Shown piece after piece: positions 57,562 to 64,000 of a DNA stretch of 64,000 nt (position 1 is the first letter of the stretch; every line of letters begins with the position of its first letter). Position numbers and translations under genes: made by a program. Under the pieces are notes generated by a model. The model had not been told where the DNA came from. It saw only the letters and a list, made by a program, of their open reading frames with translations, and made no database searches. This DNA comes from Moniliella sp. 'wahieum' (lineage: Eukaryota; Basidiomycota; Moniliellomycetes; Moniliellales; Moniliellaceae). The stretch spans positions 310,001-374,000 of the forward strand of contig RSEE01000032.1 of the NCBI GenBank assembly GCA_003971905.1. Direction: 5' to 3'.

Positions 57562-57735
57562 AACGTTGGTTCAACGTCAACTTCACGTTCAACGTTCAAC
57601 GTTCAACTAGTTGAACGTTCAGTACGTTCAACGTTCAACGTCGTCAACGTTGATTTCAACGCGCCTCCACCCTCCACCTTCAAGCTCTTCAAGCTTCAAG
57701 CTTCAAGGGTTCAAGCTTCAAGGTTCAACTGAACG
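57562..57735. repeat. Adjoining AACGTTC and AAGCTTC heptad arrays
   Basis: AACGTT occurs at 57562, 57591, 57598, 57614 and 57630, with 7-bp spacing where adjacent. From 57691 the unit becomes AAGCTT (57691, 57698, 57713), still followed by C. Both arrays share TTCAA junctions, so the change affects only the inner two base pairs of the palindrome. Confidence 0.9.
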
Positions 57736-58512
57736 ACTTGAACGTTCAGCGCGTTCAGCGTTGGTTCGCTGGCATTCCTAAAAATGCGCTCGTAAGCTGC
57801 CCCTTCGCCGACAACATCGGATGCTGCCAAAAGGAGGCAAGCACACTTTTGGAAAGATCCGTATAACTCCCTGGCCACGTGCATAGATCACCGGTCAGGC
57901 ATCATACATCATGCACATCATGTCCCGTCCCTTTCCTCCCTGAACCCTGGGCCTGCCTCTTTTTGCCCCGCCGCAGCCAATCGCTTTTTCGGGTGCCTGG
58001 TGGTATATGGCCAAAGCGATTGTTGTAAGACGGGGGCACTGTGGATGCACAGTCGAATCTGCGGCCCAACCTGCCGTCAGAAGAATGGGAGAGCTTAACG
58101 CGCGCACGCTAATAAACAGGTTGTACGCGCTTAGCGCTTTTATAGGGGCCTAAGCCCTAAGGCCTTGTCCATGTCAGCGCTCAGCGCGAGCACGCCTAAT
58201 CAGGTTGAACGCTGCACGTGACTGCGACCTCTCCAGTGGCGAAACGGATTGGGGCCTCTGAGGCGGATGGCACTGAGAAGACGAATGTGGGTGCTAGGGC
58301 TGCCACGCGTCCGGCTGGAAATTGAAATGTGGCATTTGGCTGGGTTGAAAGTTGAAGGAGGATGGGTGTGCACGTGGCTGCCCCGGAGCTGGCGCATGGG
58401 CGCTTACGTACGCGTGCCCCCGCACCACGCGCCAGGAGGGCAATGGGGGTGGTACATGTGGACGCCGAATGTTCGACCACCCTCGATAGCCAGTCCCAGC
58501 GCCAGAAGGGTT

Positions 58513-60631
58513 ATGCGCCGCCTTCTGTCCACGCTTCCTGCCTCCACCACCTCCTCCGCACCCCGACCTTTCCTCCCGCCCCGCCCCGTGCTGCCCATTG
58601 GCCTCCGCGCCCCTGCCCTCTCGGTCTGCCTCGTCTCCTCCCTCCGCCCTCGCCGCCCCCCGTCCCCCATCTACGCGCCATGTCCGCTGTGCCTGCGTCT
58701 GCTCTCCAGGCTGGACCCCCCCGCCGCCCGACGCTGTCCCGGGCCCTTTCTCTCCCGCGAGGACAAGCACACTCTTTCCAACCCCAAGGACATCCGCACC
58801 CGCCACACGCACATTGACTGGTCCATCGACTGGTCTGCTCAGCTTATCAAGGGCACCGTCACCCACAGCATGCTCGTCACTGCTGACAGCGTGACCGAGG
58901 CTATTTTTGACACCTCCTACCTGGCTATCGAGTCGGTCCAGGTTGACGGCAAGCCTGCTACTTTACCCTCGATTCGCGTAAGGGCCGCTTGGGCGCGGCG
59001 CTGCATGTGAGCCTCGTGGCAAGCAAGGGTGCAACTCCTCAGGTGGCTATCACCTACTCGACCACCGACAAGTGCACCGCTCTCGGCTGGCTGACCAAAG
59101 ATCAAACTGCAGGCAAGACTGCCCCTTTCCTCTATTCCCAGTGCGAGGCGATCCATGCGCGTTCCCTCCTGCCGTGCCAGGACACGCCGGCGTACAAGCT
59201 GACGTACACCTCCTCGGTCAAGTCGGACATCCCGGTGCTTATGTCTGCCCTGCCTACCCACGGGCACAAATACGGGGCCGAACTCAACGCCTCGTCCGAG
59301 GTGCGTGAGTACACATTTGAGCAGAAGATCTCCATCCCCACCTACCTGATTGCCATTCTCGGGGGCCACGTTGCCTTCCGGACCCTGGGCCCGCGCACGG
59401 GGGTGTACGCGGAACCGCCACTGGCGGACAAGGCGCAGTGGGAGTTCGAAGCGGATGCGGAGAAGTTCCTTGCTGCAGCAGAGAAGCTGGTGAGCCCCTA
59501 CTCGTGGACCCGGTACGACTGCGTCATCCTGCCCCCCTCCTTCCCTATGGGTGGGATGGAGAACGCGAACCTTACCACGCTTACGCCTTCGCTCATCACT
59601 GGCACCCGGAGCCTGACGGACGTTGTGGCTCACGAGCTGATGCACTCGTGGGCGGGCAACTTGACTTCCTGTGCCGACTGGCCCTCGTTCTGGTGCAACG
59701 AGTCCTGGACCGTGTACCTCGAACGCCTCGTGCTCCAGGAAGTGCATGGCGGGTACCACTCCGCCGATGGCCGCGCTGCCCGCGGCTTTTCGTACATTAT
59801 TGGTGCCAAGGCGCTACAGGACGCGCTGGCCGAGTTCCGGAACAACCCTCGCTTCCAGCGTCTGGTGCCTGTCTTCCACGGCTTTGAGGACCCCGACGAT
59901 GCCTTTAGCTCCATTCCGTATGAAAGGGAAGCAACCTGCTTCTCTACCTTGAGCACCTGGTCGGCGGTTTGGACGTCTTCCTTCCCTATGTCAAGGCGTA
60001 TTTCAAGGCCTTCTTTGACCGCTCCGTCACCACCGACGAGTGGCAGACCCACCTTTTCACCTACTTTGAGTCCAACCCCGAGATTTTGGGTAAGCTCAAA
60101 TCGGTTGAGTGGGAGGCCTGGCTGCATGGTGAGGGGGAGCAGCTGCCCATCGACATGACCCCTTACTATGATGATACCCTCGCTGTGCAAGCCTTTGCCT
60201 TGGCGCAGCGCTGGCAGCGGGCCATTGCAGCGGGCTCAAGCAAGAAGGCAAACGAGGAGTTTGTCAAGGGCGATGTGGCCGACTTTAATGCCAACCAGGT
60301 CGTGGTCTTCCTCGAACGCTTGCACTCTGGCCCCCAGTCCCCCTCTCCATTGTGAAGAGCTGGACGAGGTCTACGAGTTGAGTAAAGAGACCAATGGCGA
60401 GATCCTCCTTCGTTTCTTCGAGGTGGCACTCGAGGAGGAAAAGTCTGAGTTTGCTCTGCAGGCAGCTAAGTGGGTCCAGACCCAGGGGCGGATGAAGTTT
60501 GCTCGCCCCATCTACCGTGCCCTGTTCAAGTTGGACCAGGACCTGGCACGCTCCACCTTCGAGGAGGCCCGTCGTTCTACCACCCTATCGCGGTGACCCA
60601 GTTGGAAAAGGACTTGAAGCTGATTGCTTGA
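58513..60631 (+). CDS. LAP2: Leucine aminopeptidase 2 / leukotriene-A4-hydrolase-like M1 metallopeptidase
   Basis: Zinc aminopeptidase and epoxide hydrolase family. After TLSNPKDIRTRHTHIDWSID come DTSYLAIESVQVDGKPA, LYSQCEAIHARSLLPCQDTP, the substrate motif FPMGGMENANLTTLTP and the zinc site VVAHELMHSWAGNLTSC (HExxH) with the third ligand in WCNESWTVYLER. The C-terminal LTA4H domain reads EWQTHLFTYFES, ALAQRWQRAI, EVYELSKETNGEILLRFFEV and FYHPIAVTQLEKDLKLIA, stop at 60631. The NEG of most homologues is NES here. Two starts are possible: 58513 (in frame, Arg/Ser/Pro-rich leader like the yeast mitochondrial form) or 58680 (MSAVPASALQ, one frame slip). Further slips near 58970, 59940 and 60340. 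Confidence 0.93.
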
Positions 60632-61777
60632 GCTCATGATCCTTTCTGATTGGGTTATTACCTCTCATCAATGTGCTCTTTCTGCATAGATCTTACTGCT
60701 ATTCGCATGTGTGTCGGTATGGGTGGCACCATAGAAAGGCAGTGCAGTGGTAGCCCCTAGTAGAAGAATCGTTCACGTATGTGATCAATGTACCTGTTTC
60801 CTTTCGCCACACTGAACTCGAGTCCATCCATCTCTCTGTGCGGCAGAAGAGTTTCCTGGCAGCTTGAGTCCGTGTTGCAGGTCGGGAGATCGTTCCCTCT
60901 TTCTGACCACAGCTGTACGTCCCGACGGGCTCTAACAGCCACGCGCAAAACCCAATTTCGACTTGCGCGACCTGTTGCTGGACCGGACCCATCAACGTAC
61001 TTGGCCCTTCCGCAGTTGCGACGGGGTCCAGGACGGGTACACGCTGCACAGCACCAAAGGTGAGGCGACGCATGCTATATGGTCCCCTTGAACACCGTGG
61101 TGGTGGATGGGATTGCGAGAGGATGAGGGTCATGCCATTCACACTGCTTTAAAAGTTCTCGGTACTACTAGCACGTACACTCAGGGCGGGAAAAGACCGG
61201 GGCTAAAGGGAATGCCCGGCAGCTAAGGGGCCCGCACAAGCACATCCACTCGACCCACCCGCAGCCGGCCTAATACACGGCAGGCAGGCAGGGCCATCTG
61301 GGTCATCTACCATAGGCAGAAGAATGTCGCCAGTGCGGCACAGGCCCCGGGACCAAAGTCGCGGGGCTTGTTCTTCTCCCGCTCTCCTTCGATACACCCT
61401 ACGTCGATATACCGAAGCATGGGGGAAGCCCGCAATGGCGGCGCAGGCCCAACAGGCGGTCGAGCAGCATGCTGCAGTGATTATTGAGGGAGAAATTGGG
61501 GCTGTATTGTGGCGCAGAAACTACGCAGTCAGGCTAGTCGGGCCAATGTGGATCGGAATAAGGATGAGGGCGAAGACTGTAGCGAGGACAGATGAAGACG
61601 ATGAAGGAATGGTGAGAAAAACTACAAGAACAAGAACAAGAACAAAACGGCACACAAAGAGGAACGACCACTAGCAAGCGGCTTCGGACCTAAACTTGCC
61701 CATTATGCCTATCCCCTGCAATCTACTCTGTTTCCTGTACTCCCTTGGATCGACCGGCAGAGGAGACGTGTCATATA
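60632..61777. other. Convergent spacer, no gene seen
   Basis: 1.1 kb between converging genes; the frame at 61324-61674 ends in a (AC)AAGA repeat and has no similarity I can support. Confidence 0.6.
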
Positions 61778-63748
61778 TTAGGGACGCCAATAGGACCCAA
61801 CTAAGTTAATCAGTCGCCGATGCCGACCGGGCGCGGGCTGTCCCGTGCTAGAGTCAGCGTCGGGCGCAGAACTGGGTTCCTCCTTCACACATTCCTCGTT
61901 GGGAGAAGTGGAAACCAAGTCTTTCCGTACCGGATCCTCCTTAGGAGGAGGCTGGGATTCCTGGGAGGTAGCTTCATCCAGAGTCGGATCCGCTCCAGAC
62001 ACAACCGTCCAAAGTGTCCGTGGGAGGGGCTCCCTCGGTTTCCGGCTGTGTAGGCGTCCTGTGCGGGTCGTCAGACTTGGTGTCAGTGGAGACCTGCTCC
62101 ACCTCATGGGATGCTTCCACCTGACGGGAACCTTCGGAGGGTCCCCCCACCTTTTCGTCGGCTGACTCAACCATGGCCGAACTTTCAGGTCTAGGTTCGG
62201 CCAGCGTCAGGTCGTTGCTCCCCTCAGCCTGCAAAGTTGGAGCTAGAGAAGGTTGCTCATGACCCGGATCTGCTAAGAGAGGCACCGCCGGTGCGGGGCG
62301 GGCTTGCAGCCCCTTGGCCTGAGCACGGGTATGCGCATCCAGGTCGTCCACCTCATCGACCTGGCCGGGAGGCACACCCAGGTCGCCATCTCGGATCCCA
62401 GTGTTGGACGTGGGGTCCAGGCAAGGGGCGTGTCAACTCTAGCCCGCTTAGGGGGACTGCTTTCTTCTTCCTCCAAGGTGCGCTTGAGGCCCACGGGTGC
62501 CGTAGGCGCCGTCTCGTCCCCGATGGGGCGGCGGGGGCGTCCTCCTCAGACGAGGTGCGGAGGAAAGGGATCGGTACCCAGAGCGGCTCCTGTGTTTTGG
62601 GACGGTGCCATGGCACGGCGGACGCATTGGAGAGTGTGCGAAGGCGTTTGGGGGGGGGAGCCCAGACCCCCGGGGGGGAGGCTCATGGCACGCACAGGCG
62701 GCTCAGGTTCTGGGTGCTCAATATCCAGTGCCTCCTCAACGCCCCGTTCCTCCCTTGGCACTTCCCCTTGCACCTCTTTTGCCTCGGAATCTTCCGCCTC
62801 GGGGCCGGAAAGGCCCCTCTGCGCGCCGAGACGGCGAGAGTACGCTTGACGGCATACACGTACTTAGGGAGTGAGGTGTACCACCGCTGAGGTTCGAGCA
62901 CCAACTCGCACAACCTCTGGATTGTAAACGGGGGCAGGGGGTCTTCCTCCCCCAAGAACTCGTCCAGCATATCGCAGAGCAGTCCATATTCTCCGCATTC
63001 ATCTGGGTTGAAGGTGCGGCCCCAAGACGCGTTGTTGCCGGGGGTGGCAGAAGCGGTGCAGGGTAGAAACGGTCCAGGTCGCCTGGGCGTACGTCCAAAC
63101 CTTGGTCCCTCGCTATCTCCAAAACAGAAGGAGGTTTTCGCACCGTTTCTTGCGGATCGAGGGTTTGTGGCTCCTCCTCGCGCGCGGGACGGAGACAGTG
63201 AAGCGATTTTGAAGGGCCAGGGCGGCGGAGGCGGCAACCTCTGGAGCAGACTGGGGAGACGGCTCCTTTTCGGGAACGGGAGGGTCGGAGGGATAGGGAG
63301 GAAAGTAGCGGCGGTATTCAGGGCGGGTGGCGAGGGCAGTGTGCAAGGGGGGAGAGGGCGGGATGGAAAGCCGCGTCCGCGGGAGAGTGCCCTCCGAGAC
63401 GGAGAGGCCACTTGGGCCGGCGGGAGGCAGCTCGGTGGCAGTGGCGGTGGTGGTGGCGGTGCCTACAGCAGCGTTGGGTGGGTAGAGAGACGGATAGTCG
63501 CTCTGCAGCGCCTCCTTCGGGGGTTGGGGAGCAGGCAGGTCGAAGAGGATGGCGTGGAGCTGGAACTTGAGCGCAGCACACAGACGAGGCCAAGGGATGG
63601 CGGTGAGGTAGTACTCTGCGCCGGGGTCTGCCTCGGCGACGTGGGATATGTGGCCCCAGAAGCGTCGTCCCACACAAAGCATTCAGGCACGGGGCGCCGG
63701 GAGCGCGGGCGACGGCGCCGCGGGCGACGCGGGCGACAAGGCAGCCAT
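61778..63748 (-). CDS. PPP4R2: Protein phosphatase 4 regulatory subunit 2 (PPP4R2)
   Basis: Regulatory subunit of the PP4 complex, which acts in the DNA damage response and recovery from checkpoint arrest. From about 63748 an Ala/Pro-rich leader is followed by EYYLTAIPWPRLCAALKFQL, HAILFDLPAPQPPKEALQSD and a Pro-rich insert. Later comes the family signature FNPDECGEYGLLCDMLDEFL, PPFTIQRLCELVLEPQRWYT and SLPKYVYAVKRTLAVS. The C-terminal third is disordered and acidic with a possible nuclear signal (GLKRTLEEEESSPPKRARVD). The end near 61778 is the last stop of the longest C-terminal frame; another frame would stop slightly earlier. Several frame slips, mostly at C/G runs. Confidence 0.8.
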
Positions 63749-64000
63749 GGCGCGGAGGAAGACGGCACGTGGTGGTGGCGACGCGGCAATCGAGACGCGA
63801 GCGGCGTTGCGTTTGTTCAGCACAGCTCCGCTGCCGCCCCCAGCACTGCCCCCGTGCCGCCCGCCCGTATCACTGTCTGAGCAACCATGCGGTGTATACG
63901 TAAGCACCGCGTCTCCGCTTGGTCTTGGCGCGTTGGCCATTCCAGGCCATTTATGCTGCTGCTGTCGGCGCACACGCGGAGCACGTTGGAGACGAGGCAG

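Larger units (their letters stand above)
55728..58512. other. Longest intergenic stretch (2.8 kb), dense in heptad arrays
   Basis: The first 150 bp, C/T-rich on the minus strand, are the PMA1 leader and promoter. From 56190 to 57760 the sequence is a mosaic of palindromic words (ACTAGTT, ATGCAT, AGATCT, AGGCCTG, AGCGCTA, AACGTTC, AAGCTTC). No gene is recognised; frames such as 57538-57732 simply translate the arrays. 58100-58200 again has AGCGCT and AGGCCT words. Confidence 0.65.

Noticed and set aside
2708-57735. Heptad arrays as CRISPR-like or satellite arrays
   Set aside because: There are no spacers of constant length between repeats, units are only 7 bp, the host is a eukaryote and no cas-like gene is present.
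58917-59759. 280-codon minus-strand frame
   Set aside because: Antisense to the LAP2 catalytic domain, where HExxH and GGMEN are on the plus strand.
1-64000. Programmed frameshifting or a pseudogene cluster
   Set aside because: Slips hit many unrelated essential genes at varied sequences, often in homopolymers, with no shared slippery motif. Sequencing error explains them more simply.

Overview
The window looks like nuclear DNA of a basidiomycete fungus, probably Ustilaginomycotina or a close relative. All recognisable genes are eukaryotic housekeeping genes of fungal type (KRE6-type glucan synthesis protein, PMA1 proton pump, ERT1/AcuK regulator, YTP1-like membrane protein, BUD13, SPC25, EMG1, MAK21, RFC and RPA subunits). 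Introns are few and short (about 47-79 nt), usually with GTACGT or GTATGT donors and CTGAC or CTAAC branch sites. A tRNA-Ala(TGC) gene carries a short anticodon-loop intron. The exact species cannot be read from the sequence.

Layout, left to right: partial KRE6/SKN1 (-); a 4 kb gene-poor stretch with a tRNA-like gene; SPC25 (+) and BUD13 (+); a 3-hydroxyisobutyryl-CoA hydrolase (-) diverging from RPS2 (+); tRNA-Ala (-); EMG1 (+); a YTP1-like membrane protein (+); a TGL2-like lipase (+); RFC4 (-) diverging from RER1 (+); MAK21/NOC1 (+); a peroxisomal-type acyl-CoA ligase (-) diverging from a beta-lactamase-fold hydrolase (+); a U-box cyclophilin (-) sharing a 261 bp promoter with a HERP-like ubiquitin-domain membrane protein (+); an orphan reading frame (-); a PICOT-type thioredoxin-domain protein with an acidic tail (+); ERT1 (-); a leucine-rich-repeat protein (-); a disordered protein (-) diverging from RFA1 (+); an unknown protein (-); PMA1 (-); leucyl aminopeptidase/LTA4 hydrolase (+); and PPP4R2 (-). 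The genes do not form one pathway. Loose themes are ribosome biogenesis and translation (RPS2, EMG1, MAK21), DNA replication (RFC4, RFA1) and proteostasis or secretion (RER1, PPIL2-like, HERP-like).

Two properties cut across the window. First, almost every conserved gene is interrupted by one-base reading-frame shifts, many of them in C, G or T runs. Because this hits essential single-copy genes, I read it as uncorrected sequencing error; coordinates below span the frames that carry conserved protein. Second, the long intergenic stretches contain arrays of a 7-bp unit built from a 6-bp palindrome of form A-x-y-y'-x'-T plus one spacer base. A different palindrome is used at different loci (AGTACT, ATCGAT, ATGCAT, ACGCGT, ACTAGT, ACCGGT, AACGTT, AAGCTT, AGCGCT). 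This shared architecture with changing sequence is the most unusual signal I found.
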